From assembly GCA_050084985.1 (NCBI GenBank), contig JBITNC010000002.1:27404001-27468000 (forward strand): DNA of 64,000 nucleotides, given 5' to 3'. Positions 13,271 to 27,199 of the stretch are shown here, piece after piece. Source of the stretch: Nageia nagi (lineage: Eukaryota > Pinophyta). The notes beneath the pieces were generated by a model that saw only the letters and a program-made list of their open reading frames with translations, did no database searches and was not told the origin of the DNA. Both the position numbers and the translations under genes were made by a program. Every line of letters begins with the position of its first letter. The stretch's first letter is position 1.

Positions 13271-13289
13271 CCAAGCTCTGATACTAATT
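13271..13289 (-). promoter_or_regulatory. CopA primer-binding site
   Basis: The minus strand reads AGTATCAGAGCTTGG directly after the 5' LTR. This is one base from TGGTATCAGAGC, complementary to the 3' end of plant initiator Met tRNA. Confidence 0.8.
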
Positions 13290-13779
13290 TGAAGGAACTA
13301 ACACTAACAAGATAGTTCTTAATCAACCAATATCACATAAAAGCTCACAATTACATCTAACAAACTCATAAAGCAATCTCACAACACAAGATGTAAGTGT
13401 TTCCTCTAACTAGGAGTACATCCACTAACTAGATCTTTACTTCAATTATAAATACAACTCTCTTACAATCCTCCTAATCTCAACTCCTATACTTCTATCT
13501 TATAGCATAACTTTACTTCATAATTGATGTGTAATCACAAAGAGGGAGCCTTCTATTTATAGGCTAAAATCTCTCTTTGAATCACCCTTTTATCTAATAT
13601 ACAAAAGCATGACATGCACATCCTTTTAACCAAGGGATATGCTCGTGACATGGAGTGTAGAACAAGTTATATTACTGAACTTAAATCCTTAAGGTATCAA
13701 ATAATACCTTTAAGTATTACTGAACTTACATAGAAAAATTAATACAAATCTTTACAATAATGCATTATAAATTTCAACA
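13290..13779 (-). repeat. CopA 5' LTR
   Basis: Partner of 5131-5621, with the same TG...CA ends on the minus strand and a CTATTTATAG box near 13552. Divergence from the partner is high in U3/R, while the partner matches CopC instead, which suggests exchange between elements. Confidence 0.85.
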
Positions 13780-14086
13780 CAAAACTCCTACAAAAGCATT
13801 CCTATAACTATACAAGACTAGCATTTTTATGCTTCTTCAAGTGTGTGATCTTAAGGAGAGGGCCCTCTATTTATAAGTCAAAATCCTCCCTTTGATCACC
13901 CTAGTAACCATTATACAATATTATGACATGCATCACCTTTTTACCCAAGGGGCATTCTCATGAGATGGAGTGAAGGACAAGTTACATTATCATATTCACT
14001 AAATACTTAAGGTATTTAGGAATACCCTTAAATATTAAGTGAATTACATCAAAAGACCTCACAATAATGCATTATAAATTTTAACA
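13780..14086 (-). repeat. CopZ LTR, second part
   Basis: Continues the LTR interrupted at 5130, with 'cctctatttataag', 'acccaaggggcat' and the terminal 'cattataaattttaaca'. The sequence right of it resembles the polypurine and 3' non-coding region of the family, so this is the 3' LTR of a minus-strand element whose body lies to the right. Confidence 0.75.
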
Positions 14087-14406
14087 ATCCCTTTTAATGC
14101 AATATTGGGATAGATAGAAGAGAAGATAGAGAGAGAAAAAGTAAGAGAGTTCTTTATAAGAATAAAAATGAAAATGAAAATCTATAAGAAGTAATAGAAT
14201 TTAGATAGTTTTACAAGGTTCAACTACTTAACCATTTTAACAAATGGTTTACAATACAATCATTAACCATAAACTATTTTAATATACAAGTAGTAGTCAT
14301 CCAAAAAGTTGATATGATCCTTTACAAACATACATACCCAAAGTAAGTAACCTACAATCTCTAGAATAAACTTGTAAGCTACAACCAACTCATAACAAAA
14401 CCAGTA

Positions 14407-14446
<40 letters not shown>

Positions 14447-14806
14447 ATCAAAGATAACCTACATCATCAACTATGATATCTAAGGATATCACATGTGTAT
14501 ACTAACAAGTCTTAATATATCATATCGTATGTGTAATATAAATATCCAAATATGCATAATGTCAAATACATTATCAACCAATTGATACATAAATGCACTA
14601 TCAACCAAGGATATATGAAATATCCACAAGTGTACAAAATATGCATAACATGATCACTAATCATCATAAAAAAAATTAATTTTACTTGTGTTTATTTTAG
14701 ATCATTATTTATGTTTATTTTTGGTATGAAAGTGTCATCATATCGTAACATTCTCTTTCTCCCCCTTGATGACAACTTCACCTATCAAATACTCATGTGA
14801 CCATAT
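14087..14806 (-). other. CopZ 3' non-coding region
   Basis: Starts with the conserved 'aatgcaatattgggata' and 'cattaaccataaac' blocks found upstream of family 3' LTRs, then short repeats around GGATATC (about 14480-14640). CopC is inserted at 14807, and the sequence probably resumes at 32757. No coding signal. Confidence 0.6.
14408..14443. repeat. (AT)n microsatellite
   Basis: About 17 AT dinucleotides in CopZ 3' DNA. Confidence 0.95.
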
Positions 14807-15311
14807 TGTGAGAATTGAACTATAACAAGAATAATCTTAAACTACCAAGATCATATGAAAGCTCTCAATTGACATCTAACAAACTGATAAATAAAATAAT
14901 CTCACAAAGTAACTCAAGATGTAAAGTGGTTCCTCCAACTAGGAGTACATCCACTAACTAGATCTTTACTTCAATCACACATACATCTCTCTTACAAACC
15001 TCTTAATCTCAACTCCTACACTTCTATCCTATCGCATAACTTTACTCCACAATTGATGTGTGATCACAAAGAGGGAGCCTTCTATTTATAGATCAAAATC
15101 CCTCTTTGGATCACCTTTTTATTCAATGTACAAAAGCATGACATGTACATGCTTTTACCCAAGGGACATGCTCATGACATGGAGTGTAGGATAAGTTACA
15201 TTATTATATTCACTTAAATACTTAAGGTATCAAATGATACACTTAAGTATTAGTGAATTTACATAGAATATTTAATCCAACCTTTACAATAATGCATTAT
15301 ACATTCCAACA
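14807..15311 (-). repeat. CopC 3' LTR
   Basis: 505 bp, with plus-strand ends TGTGAGAATTG and CATTCCAACA. The polypurine tract AAGAGAGAG (minus strand) follows at 15312-15320. Roughly 6% divergent by eye from 32252-32756, but much closer to the CopA 3' LTR over about 14930-15350. Confidence 0.85.
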
Positions 15312-15320
15312 CTCTCTCTT

Positions 15321-16317
15321 AATGCAATATTGGGATAGAGCAAGTAAGAGAGAAGAAGAAGAGAAAGTAAGAGAGTTCTCTTCCAAAGAGATACAATGGA
15401 GATGATAAATTTTACATATTTGTGAAGTAAGAAAGATCTAGTTTGAGACTCACTATTTTTCTAAATATAATCATTCATCACAATCAATTTCAATGTACAT
15501 GAAGTAGTCATCCAACTAAAAGTCATGAAGAGTCTCCAAGAGCTTGCATACTTGAGGTAAGTAACTTGCAATCTCAAAGGAACCTACAAGTCATAAGCAG
15601 CTCAAATAACAAGAGTAGTTAGATTCATCATATTCATATCAACAAAGATATATAAATCACACAAATGCCATCATGAACTAATCAATGGTGCACTATAAGT
15701 CATCACGAAGATGCCATGCTAAAAACTCATAGTCACCTGCTATATATAAGACATGTGTTGATTATAATTACAAAATAGAATATGTACATACAAGTTCCTC
15801 AAATATGGATAACTAAATAGTGCCAAAAGACACATAAGATTTCCTCACATATAAATAACTGAATAGTACTAGATCATGCACATAAGAGTTCCTCACACAT
15901 GGATAACTAAATAGTGCCAAACAACACATAAGAGTTTCTCACATATAGATAACTGAATAATGCTATATTGACAAAAATAGAGCATACACATACGAGTTTT
16001 TCATATATGCATAACTAAATAGTGCCAAAAGACACATAAGAGTTCTTCACATATGGATAATTGAATAGTACTAGATTGATCAAAAAATAGAACATGCACA
16101 TACGAGTTCTTCACATATGGATAACTAAATAGTGCCAAAAGATACATAAGAGTTCCTCACATATGGATAACTGAATAGTGCTAGATTGATCAATTTGTAC
16201 AATAAGTTCCTCACATAGAGTGAACTTACCACAAAGGTGTACAATAAAATCAACACTATACAATATAAAATCCTCCTAAGGGTGAAGTTATCATCACAAA
16301 CATGAATTCAACACAAG
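15321..16317 (-). other. CopC 3' non-coding region with tandem repeats
   Basis: No gene. The first 450 bp resembles CopA 5640-6070. About 15775-16215 is a diverged array of 'cacataagagttcctcacatatggataactgaatagtgc' units, longer than in CopA. Confidence 0.7.
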
Positions 16318-19300
16318 AATTCAAACTTAACTCCCCCTTGAGAGCAACTTCACCAACCCTATAGCATTCCTTAGCTTACAAAACTAAGCTTTTAGGAGAG
16401 GTTTGGTGAATAAATCAACAGAGTTCAAGGTGGATGGATAATACTCTAGGTGTATGATGCCATCAAGAACCTTTTCTCTAATAAAATGGGCATGACTTTC
16501 CACATGTTTTATTCTCTGATGGAACACTGAATTCTTAACCAAAGCAATATCCAATTGATTATTTGAAGAGATAAAAGATGAGCCATCTTACTCAAACTCA
16601 ATTTTTTTTTAAGATACCTTAACCAAATGGCTTCCTAGGCTGCAATAGACATGGCATGATATTTAGCTTCTATGGTAGAAAGAGAAATAGTAGGTTACTT
16701 CTTAGAAGCCTAAGAGATAGCACCTGAACCAATGCTAAACACATATATAGAGGTTGACTTCCTATCATCTCTATCTCCCCCATAGTCATAATCTGAGAAT
16801 CTAGAGAGAATAAATGAAGGCAACTTAGAATACTTGAGAGCAAGATCTTTAGTCCTTGCAACATACCTCAAAATTTGCTTAACAGCATTGAGGTGTTCAA
16901 CATAAGGTTTTTGCATGAATCATTCCATCAAATTCATTGCAAAGGTAATATCTAGTCTAGATATAGTCAAATAAAAAATACTACCAATTAATTACTTATA
17001 AGTTGTAGCATCAGCTAATTGAGAGTTAGAACTTAGAGAAATAATGATTCTAAGAGAGATTAGGATTGCAACATATCTACACTCTTTCATTCCAAATTTT
17101 TATAAGATGTCTAATATATACTTAGATTGACTAAGGTAAGTACAATCCTTATATTGATACACTTGCATTCCAAGATAGTAGTGGAAGAGACCAAGATCAA
17201 TCATTTTAAATATTACCTTAAATTTGGATATGCACTCTTGAATGATTCTATCATTATTCTTAGTAATCAAAAGATCATCCACATAAAGGATAATTAAAAC
17301 CATATTTTTTTTATTGAGAACATATAGATCATAGTCAGAAAAATGCTTGGAGAATCTAATGTCTAAAAATTTCCTTGAAATCTTTCTATACCAAGCTCAA
17401 GGTGCTTGCTTAAGTCCATACAAAGACTTCTTTAGCTTACACACAAAGGACTCTTTGCCTTCCATAATAAACCTTTCTAGTTGATTCATGAAGATTTTTA
17501 CATACAAGTCACCATTGAGAAATGCACTTTTGACATCAAGTTAAAAAGTTTTCCATCCTTGAGCTACAAAAAGAGCAAGAATAACTCTCATAGTAGGCAT
17601 CTTTACCACTGGAGAAAAGGTTTCCTCATAATCTACATCGCATTTCTAAGCAAAACCTTTAGCTACTAACCTTACCTTGTATTTTTCAATATCTCCAACT
17701 GAATTGAACTTGACCTTGTAGATCCACTTATTACTAATCACATTCTTATCATTGGGATAAGGAACCAAGTCTCAAGTTTTATTTTTCTTAAGCATCTCAT
17801 ACTCCACTTTCATGGCTTCCATCTAGCACTTATGCTTAGAAGCTTCTTTAAAGGTTGTGGGCTCATGGTTGTTCTCAATCTTAGCAATTAAGGATTTGTT
17901 CAAGGTCATACTCCTTGTTACCCTTTGTGTTGAAGAATTTTGTTGCTATGGTGACTTATTTATATCAATATCTAACTAGCTAGGAGTAACTAAAGAGTCC
18001 TTTGGATCATCAACATCCTCATTAGAAGTAGATTCTTTAAGAAGTTCATTAAACTTTACATATTTTAAAATGAATACTACTTTATAGGTTAAAGAGTAGA
18101 TCCTGTAACCTCTATGTTAACTATCATAACCCATAAAAATACATTTTTTAGCTCTTTTATATAACTTCTTTCTTTTCTCAAAAATAATGTAAGAGAATGC
18201 TTCACAACCAAATACCTTAAGGTAAGAAATGTTAGGTTTTCTTCCTAACCATGCCTCAAAATGAGTTTTACTTTGAATAGCTTTTGTGGGACACCTATTC
18301 AAGTTGTAAATAGTAGTGCTCATAGCTTCACCTTACAAATAACTTAGAAAGATTATCCAACATGCATCTAGCTATCTCCATAATTATTCTATTTTTTCTT
18401 TTAGCAACATCATTCTGCTGAGGAGTGTATGGAATTGTAAATTACCTCTTGATTCCATACTTAGCATAATATTCATTGAACTCATTGCTATTATATTCTC
18501 TCACATTATATAATCTCAACATCTTAATTTTAAGGTTAGTTTGATTCTCAACAAAGGCTTTAAAAACTTTAAAACTCTTAAAGGTTTGATCCTTATGCTC
18601 AAGTAGATACCTAAAGGCCATCCTACTAAAGTCATTAATAAAGGTCAAGATGTAAGATGCTCCTCCAAGCGACTTAGTTTGAAATGGATCCATCAAATCT
18701 GAATGCACCAGTTGAGAAGGTTAAGATGCTCTTATTACCTTATCTTTTTCAAACTTTTATCTATGCATCTTGCCAAAAATGCACTTCTCACATAAACTAA
18801 TTAAAAAAAAAATTGAAGGCAAACCTTCCATAAGTTCTTGGTCTTTCATGACTTGAATACTCTTATGGTTAAGGTGCTCTAAATGATGATGTCAAATATT
18901 ACTTTTAGAACACACATTATAAGTAATACATATCTTTAATGATACTTGATCCATAATGTAGAGGTTATCTTTCATTGATCCTTTAACTAAAGTGGTAAGT
19001 CCTTTCTTAATGCACTAGAATTAAGAGTCGAACTCAAAAGAGTACCCTTTTATAGCAACTTGGATCATAGAGAGAAGTTTTATCCTTAACTTAAGAACAT
19101 GGAGAACATTTTCAAGAATTTTTCTATGAATTAGCACACTCCTAATTCCTTAGACTTCAAAGGTAAAGTTATCAACTATCACAATTGCATCCTTATTATA
19201 CTTGTGAAAGTTCTTAAACTTTTCCTTTTCAAAGCATAGGTGATTAGTGCAAACAGAGTCAATAATACATTCAGATGAAAAAGTGCAAGACATGGAGTAG

Positions 19301-20138
19301 AGTGTCGCAACAAAACTAGAATGAATATTATTTTTTCTTTATAGTTCTTTATATTTCTATTTCCTTTGTACTTTTTCTCTCTTTTCTTTTTGTAACAATC
19401 AACTTATTTATAACTTTGAATGCCATAATAGTTACAATTGTTATCAAACTTTTCCTTAGGATTATGAGTGTTTGCTTTACCTTTTCCATCTCTTTGCTTG
19501 AAATGATTATTGTTACCATTATTTTTGCTATTATGGTTGTTGCTTCTATTATTTCTATTATTATTATAGCCATTACCTTTTTTCTCAAACCTTTTAGGGG
19601 AAGAAGGATAAGATTTCTTTTGATGATTGAAATTCTTATTGAAAGGAGTTTTGGTTGCACCAAAAGCAATGTTGTTATCTTTAGAAAAAAAAATCAACAC
19701 CTTATTATTAAAGGTTTCTTCATGCTTCAATAGGTGCCTAAACAGGTTCTTAAAGAAGATGACTTCTTCTTCATATTCAAACCTAGTTTTCATAATTGTT
19801 ACAAAGTTTCTAAACTTTAAAAAGAGGCTTTGAAGAATGATGAAGACCATAAGCTCATCATTGATTCAATAACACCTATAAGCAACAAGTTAGGTCCTTA
19901 GGTTAATGATTTTGTTCAAGTAGATAGCCACATTTTCATCTTCCCCTTGACGAGATTGAAGTAACTTTTAGAGAATGGTAAACCTTCTTGAAAAGTTTGA
20001 ACTAAGGTAGATTTGTTTAAGCTTATCCCATGCTTTATTTGTTGAGGTTGAAGAGAAAATCATCAGGAGCATATCATCTAAAATTGCATGGTAAATCATG
20101 GAGGTTGGTAACTCATTCTTTGTGTTGTAAGCCTCTAG
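16318..20138 (-). pseudogene. CopC gag-pol pseudogene, main part
   Basis: Minus-strand copia polyprotein downstream of the CopB insertion. Gag remainder (20138-19300); protease near 19255, reading DSV rather than DSG; integrase (about 18900-17930) with TPQQNDVAKRKNR near 18400, where the third catalytic residue is Lys; reverse transcriptase (about 17900-17000) with LYVDD near 17280; RNase H (about 16990-16340) with YDYGGDRDDRKST. There are many stops and several frameshifts. The N-terminal gag codons lie at 29129-29277 beyond CopB. Confidence 0.85.
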
Positions 20139-20632
20139 TGATGGAATTAGCCTAGATCTAATTCCCAAGGTCCAAGACTAGGAAGCTAAATCATTCATCA
20201 TCTACAATTCTAAGAATATCATTCACATAATATGACACCAATATAATGTGGTTCCTCCCTCCTTGGGAGTACATCCACAACTAGTTCTCTATTCTCAATC
20301 TATGCCTCTCTTACAACTATTCTCTTGCTCTCTCCTACACAACCTAGTAGAGTAATCTTACTCCAAAACTTAGATATGTTTACAAGAGGAGAGGCCCTCT
20401 ATTTATAGCTTGAGAGAACCTCCCTAACCTCCCTTTAAGCCAAGGGTAAGGTTAGGGTTACAATAAATGTGTGACCTAACTTTAACCTACCAACTAACCC
20501 CATGGTTAGGTCAAAGTCCACACATAATAAAGAATTCAATTAATTCCTTAAGGTATCTACATATCCTTTAAGTGATTAATTGAACTTACAAGGAGTTTAG
20601 ATATTCACAATATTTCATTACAAATTCTAACA
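20139..20632 (-). repeat. CopB 3' LTR
   Basis: 494 bp, plus-strand ends TGATGGAATT and AATTCTAACA, with a CTATTTATAG box near 20399-20408. The polypurine tract AAGGGGGAG (minus strand) is at 20633-20641. It belongs to a second LTR type, shared with CopE. Confidence 0.9.
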
Positions 20633-20641
20633 CTCCCCCTT

Positions 20642-21714
20642 AATGCAATATTGGGATAGAGCGTAGAAGAAAGAAGAGAGAGAGTAAGAGAGAGTTCTCC
20701 TCCATAGAGATACAAGTGGAGATGAGAACATTTACATATTTGAGAATCTTTTTGAGAACTAGTATGAGACTCACTACATTACTATTTGACAAAATGGTTT
20801 ACAATATAATCATTAACCACAACTGGTTTCACTATACATAGTAGTCGATCAACTTTAAGCTGACATGTGAGTCTCCATGAGCTTGCTTTCACAAGGTGAG
20901 TAACTTGCATTTCTGAAGAAGATCCTGCATGCTACAAGCAACTCATGAACAAAATCAATTAGATGCATCATATATTCAAATAAGAGAATCAAATAATGTG
21001 ATCTTATAAATAACTGATTAATGGTGGACTATAAGTCATCACAGAGATGCCAAGCCATCACTCATAGTCACCTGTTGTATATAGACATGTGTTGATTATT
21101 AATATAGCATAAAAATTGTACAACGAGTTTTTCATGTAGAGCAAACTCACCATGGAGGTATAGAATGTACAACTAGTTCGTCACGCAGAGCGAACTTACC
21201 ACGAAGGTATATTAATTATATGCTCAAATATTGTACAACAAGTTTCTCATGCAGAAAAAACTCACCATGGAGGTATAGAGCATAAAAATTGTATAATGAG
21301 TTTCTCACACAGAGCAAACTCACCACGGAGGTATAGAATGTACAACAAGTTCATCACGCAGAGTGAACTTACCACGGAAGTATATTAATTATATGCTCAA
21401 AAATTGTACAACGAGTTTCTCACGCAAAGCAAACTCACCACGGAGGTATAAAATGTACAACAAGTTTGTCACGTAGAGAAAACTTACCACAGAGGTATAA
21501 AAATGTACAAGTTTGTCACACAGAGCAAACTTACCATGGAGGTATAGAAATGTACAAGTTTGTCATGTAGAGCAAACTTACCATGGAGGTATAAAAATGT
21601 ACAACAAGTTTGTCACACAGAGCAAACTTACCACAGAGGTATATCATAATCAACACATGCTATACAACAACAAAAGAGCCTCTTAGAGGTGAAGTTGTCA
21701 TCATTAACAAAGGT
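20642..21714 (-). other. CopB 3' non-coding region with tandem array
   Basis: About 21110-21650 is an array of roughly 45-50 bp units of the form 'caacaagtttgtcacgcag' plus 'gcaaacttaccacggaggta'. The equivalent array in CopE (about 60935-61225) has fewer units. No ORF. Confidence 0.8.
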
Positions 21715-24700
21715 TCAAACTTCACTCCCCCTTGAGGGCAACTTCACCAACCTGAGAGAATCCCTAAGCTTGCTGAACTGAGCTTCAGGAAGGGACTTGA
21801 TGAATAGATCAGTGGATTTCTCAGTATATGGACAATACTCCAAGTGTATGATGTCATCTAGAACCTTCTCCCTGATAAAATGGGCTTGGATTTCCACATG
21901 TTTGGTTCTCTGATGGAACACAGGATTCTTAGCCAAAGAGATAGCCGATTGATTGTCTGAAGAAATAAGAGATGGGCCATTTTGCTTATACCCAATTTCG
22001 TTTAGAAGATGTCTTAGCCAAATAGCTTCTCGGGCGGTAACAGACATGGCTCGATATTTGGCTTCGGTGGTAGAAAGAGTCACAGTAGGTTACTTCTTAG
22101 AAGCCCAAGCGATAGCACCTGAACCAATGCTGAACACATATGCAGAGGTTGATTTTCTATCATCTCTATCTCCCCCATAATCATAATTTGAGAACCCTAA
22201 GAGAACAATTGAGGGCACTTTGGAATACTTAAGAGCAAGATCCTTTGTCCCTGCCACATAACTCAAGATTTGCTTCACAGCATTGAGGTGTTCAACATAT
22301 GGTTTTTGCATGAATCATGCCATCAGATTCACTGCAAAGGTAATATCAGGACGAGAGATAGTCAGATACAGAAGACTACTGATCAATTACCTATAAGCTA
22401 TAGCATCAGCCAACTAAGAATCTGAGCTTAGTGATACAATGATTCTAGGAGAAACATGTATTGCAGCATATCTACACTCCTCCATTCCAAACTTTTGCAA
22501 GATGTCTGATATATACTTAGATTGACTAAGATAAGTACAATCTTTATGTTGGTATACTTGCATTCTAAGATAGTAATGCAATAGACCTAGATCAGTCATT
22601 TCAAATGTTGCCTTCAGTTTGGATATGCACTCTTGGATGATTTCAATATTATTGCCTATTATGAGAAGATCATCCACATAAAGGAGAATTAAGACCACGT
22701 CTTTTCCTTGATTGAGTACATAGAGATCTGAGTCAGAGAAGCACTTGGAAAAACCAATATCTGCAAAGAATTCTGAAATTTTCTTGTACCATGCTTTATA
22801 TGCTTGTTTAAGTCCATACAAAGACTTCTTTAGTTTGCACACAAGAGACTCTTTTCCTTCTGGAATAAATCCTTCTGGTTGATTCATGTAGATTTCTACA
22901 TCCAAGTCACCATTAAGAAATGCACTCTTGACATCAAGTTGGAAAACTTTCCATCCCTGAGTTGCAGAAAGAGCAAGGATTATCCTAACAGTAGGCATTT
23001 TGGCCATAGGAGCAAAGGTTTCCTCATAATCAATACCATATTTCTGAGCGAATCCTTTGGCAACTAACCTTGCTTTGTATTTTTCAACTTCTCCATCAGA
23101 ATTGTACTTGACCTTGTAAATCCATTTATTTCCAATCACATTTTTCTCATTAGGATAAGGAACCAAATCCCAAGTTTCATTTTTCATGAGTGCCTCATAC
23201 TCAACTTTCATAGCTTCCATCCAACACTCTTGCTTGGAAGCTTATTTGAATGTTGATGGCTCATTCATATTATCAATTTTGGCAAATAAGGATTTATTCA
23301 AGGTCATACTTCTTGTAATTCTCTAAGCTGGAGAATTTTGCTCTTGTGGTGACTTCCCTACATGATTATCCAACTAGTTAGGTGCAGGCGTAGAATCATC
23401 TGAATCAGACACCTCAGCATGAGAAGTCGTATCCTCAGGAAGTTCATTAAACTTGAAATCCCTAGAAACAAAGACTATTTTATGGGATGAGGAGTAGAGC
23501 CTGTAACCTCTATGTTGATTATCATACCCCACAAATATGCATTTTTCTGATCTTTTGTCTAGCTTCTTTCTTTTCTCTGAGGTAATGAAGGCAAATGCAT
23601 CACATCCAAAGACACTGAAGTGTGAGATGTTAGGTTTCTTTCCTGTCCATGCTTCATACAAAGTTTTTCCTTCAACTACTTTAGTAGGACACCTATTTAG
23701 GGTGTGAATAGCAGTGTGAATAGCTTCTCTCCATAAGAAACTAGGAAGGTTACCCAACATGCATCTTGCCATTTCCATAATGGTGCGATTCTTTCTTTTA
23801 GCAACTCCATTTTGCTGAGGGGTGTAAGGGATTGTGAATTGTCGCTTGATCCAATGTTTAACATAATAATCATTAAACTCATTGCTATTATATTCACCCC
23901 CATTATCAGATCTCAGCATTTTGATCTTAAAATTAGTTTGATTTTCAACAAGTGCCTTGAAGTCTTTAAATCGATCAAAAGTTTGATCCTTGTGCTCAAG
24001 TAGATAACCAAATGTCATCCTACTAAAGTCATCAATGAAGGTCAAAACATAAGAAGCTCCCCCTAAAGACTTAGTCTGAAATGGACCCATCAAATCTGAA
24101 TGCACAAGCTGAAGAGGACGAGTAGCCCGAGTTGTCTTATCCTTTTCAAACTTTTGCCTATTCATCTTTCCAAGAATGCACCTTTCACAAAGACCAATTA
24201 TGGGTGAAATATTAGGTAAACCTTCCACAAGTTCTTGATTTTTCATATCTTGAATACTCTTGTGGTTAAGGTGCCCTAATCGTTGATGCCAAAGATTACC
24301 TTTTGAACACACATTTGTAGCAAGACAAATCTTTGAAGGTACTTGATCCACAATATAAAGGTCATTCTTTACTGATCCTTTCATCAAAGTGGCAAGTCCT
24401 TTCTTAACACACCAGGAGTGTGAGGTAAACTCAAATGAGCATCCTGTCCTTGTAATCTGAATTACAGAGATAAGATTCATCCTTAGCTTAGGCACATAAA
24501 AGACATTATCAAGCGCCTTTCCATGAATCTTCACATTCCCTATTCCTTGAACATCAAGGACTGTATTATCACCTATCACAACTGTATCCTTGTTGTACTT
24601 ATGAAAATTTTCAAACTTATCCTTTTCATAACACATGTGATTAGTGCATCCTAAATCAATAATCTAATCATTTGAAATAGTTTGAGTCATTGAGTAGTAG

Positions 24701-25610
24701 GCAACAGAAGTAGCATGCTTGTTCTTCTTTTTATTATTGAAATTTCTCACATTTGCATTTCCCTTTCCTTTTTGAGCAAATTTCTTTTTGCGACAATCAT
24801 ACTCTTTGTGCCCAAAGATGCCATAGAAGTTAAAATTCCCATCAAACTTTTCCTGCGGTGTTGGTTTGCTTAATCCATCTTTGTCATTCCTTTGCTTGAA
24901 GTTGTTGTGCTTCCTGATGGTTGATGAGGATTTGTTGTCTTTGAATTGATAATGTTTGAACATCTTCTTGAAAGGAGTTTTGGTTGCTCCTAGAGCAATG
25001 CTATTATCTTTGGAGAAATATTCAACATTTTCTTATTCAAAGTTTCCTCATGCTTCAAAAGGAGTCTAGAAAGATTGTCAAGGGAGATAACATCTTTTTC
25101 ATCATCGAGCCTAGTCTCCATAACTATGACAAAGTTACTGAACTTTGTAGAGAGGCTTTGAAGAATAATGAAGACCATGAACTCATCATTGATCCAATTG
25201 CACCCACAGCCAACTAGTTGTGTCCTTAGGTCAATGATTTTGTTCAAGTAGATTGAGGCACTTTCATTTTCTCCTTGGCGATACTGCAACAACTTTTGTA
25301 GAATGGTGAACCTTCTTGAAAATTTGGACCCAAGGTAAATTTTCTTTAGTCTATCCCAAGCTTCTTTTGCTGATGTCGAGGAAGAAATCATGAGAAGGAT
25401 GTCATCTGAAATTGCATGATAGATCATTGAGGTTGCTAACTCATTCTTTGAGTTGTAAATTTCAAGGGCCTTCTCATCTGTAGGAGCAACTAGATCTTCA
25501 TTTACTGTCTGCCACAGCTTCCTTGCTTATAACTCAGCTCTCATACAAGGTTCCCATATGTCATAGTTTGAACCGTCGAGTATGTGCTTGGGTATGAAGG
25601 TTTCAACCAT
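21715..25610 (-). pseudogene. CopB gag-pol pseudogene
   Basis: The best preserved minus-strand polyprotein. Start ATG is at 25610, just after the putative acceptor. Gag at 25610-24664 keeps a CCHC-like knuckle in changed form; protease near 24640 reads DLG; gag-pre-integrase and integrase cover 24636-23374; reverse transcriptase is 23220-22414 with LYVDD near 22680; RNase H is 22311-21715, ending GSEV-TGA. Inactivating changes are mainly stops at Gln (25530, 23325, 22424, 22390 and 22093 areas), at Trp (TAG near 24664 and 23372) and at Arg (TGA near 22317). Integrase has Lys in place of the third catalytic Glu (AKRKNRT near 23790). Confidence 0.9.
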
Positions 25611-27199
25611 TATCTGTACAAAAATAAATATGCAATAAGAATGCAAATTTTTACAAGTTTCCATCTATACAAATCAAACATAAGTAAACATGTCCCATAT
25701 GTGCAAACCATGATCCGTAGAGGAATAAAGTTGGGGTTGTTTTCTTGTGTAGAATTAGGCCTTCACCTGGATGCCCGCAAGGTGGAGCCCAGGTACTACC
25801 AGTCCTCAACTAGTTCACCTTGGTCAGTAATATACTCTCACAAGGAGAAGTACCAACTATTTTCCAAGGATCCGACGTATCTTGGATCGGCCATTTTAAT
25901 TATCTTGATTAAGGTTTTCAGTTTTCCTCCTAGGTTATCAGGATAATCCTTGAATGGACGTACGAACATGTGGTATCATTACACACATGCCTGTCCACCT
26001 AATAGAGTTATGTCCAATCCAACAGAGGTCTTAGGGGCAATTAAGATGGACTTACCACCACTCGATTCTTCGGGCTAAAAGGGCTCCAGTCTACCCTGTC
26101 CTCACCTTGTGGCTCCCCAAACAAGTCATGTTGTGGAAGAATACGTGCGGATGTGTTTATTTTAGGGGTTACTTTCAATATTTGCATTTTTGCAAGTATA
26201 AGCAAATTGTGCAAAAATATAAAGTAAAATAAAATTGCAACATCCACACGAGCTTGAAAAACCTTAAAAAGTCCAATGGGTTTTGTACTAACCCCTAAAG
26301 GACTTTTACATTTTGTATATTTTGCTCAATTTATTCAAGCACTTAATGAATTAAACAAAAGAACTAAGTCCTACTCAGTATTTAATTCATAACATGCATT
26401 ATTTAACTTAAAAATTTAAGTCCTAAGCATGTTTTATTCTTCAAACAAGATAAAAATACTTGCATCATAAGTCTAGCATGCAATATCTAGATAAGGTTTA
26501 TAAGAGACATGCATCACATTTTCAAGATAAAGAGACATGCATCACAAGTCTAGCATGCAATATCTAGATAAGGTTTATGCATCACAAGTCTAGCATCTAG
26601 ATAAAATTTAAGTAAAAATTATACCAATTTCCCCTTTTCACTTAAAGTTTTATCCCTAAAAAAAAAATTGTATGCTAAGACTTATCTTATAAGTATGCAT
26701 TTTAAGTAAAAATTTTCCCTTATTTACTTAAAAAATAGAATGCTTAGGCTAAATTACTATGCTTACAAAAAATGCTAAGAGGTTAGCATTAAAAAATTGC
26801 ATGTGCACTTTTAGTAATTTTAAACATGCAATTTTGAGTAAAATATTAGAATTATTCTAAGTACTCCTAAGTGCATTTAATGGGAGCAATTTGACTTGTA
26901 AGCAAGTAAAAAAAATTAAATGCCTAAGAGGTATATGTGTGCAAGTTGTAACAGGAGACCCATACCCCTACTTCATGCAATTTTAATGCTTTGTCTACCT
27001 TAAGCACTAAAAATACTCCTAAGTCAAAAAAATTAAATTAAATGCTTTGTAGTTGTAAAATTATGACCCCCCTTTTTCTTCAATAAGAGCATACGTTGCT
27101 TTTTTTTGGGAGAGCATTATTTTTGCAAGTTGTCAACAAGAATTAAGTGCATTTAAGTGACAAGGAAGACTTTGCAAAGAGTTGGCAGCCATCAACCTT

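Larger units (their letters stand above)
5131..13779 (-). mobile_element. CopA, Ty1/copia retrotransposon, decayed, full-length
   Basis: Two LTRs of about 490 bp bound a minus-strand gag-pol pseudogene. The primer site lies inside 13290 and the polypurine tract at 5622-5630. Total length is 8.65 kb. It sits inside another copia LTR (CopZ), whose two halves flank it. The flanking pentamers are AAAAA and CAAAA, a near match to a 5-bp target duplication. Coding sequence has stops and frameshifts throughout. Confidence 0.85.
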
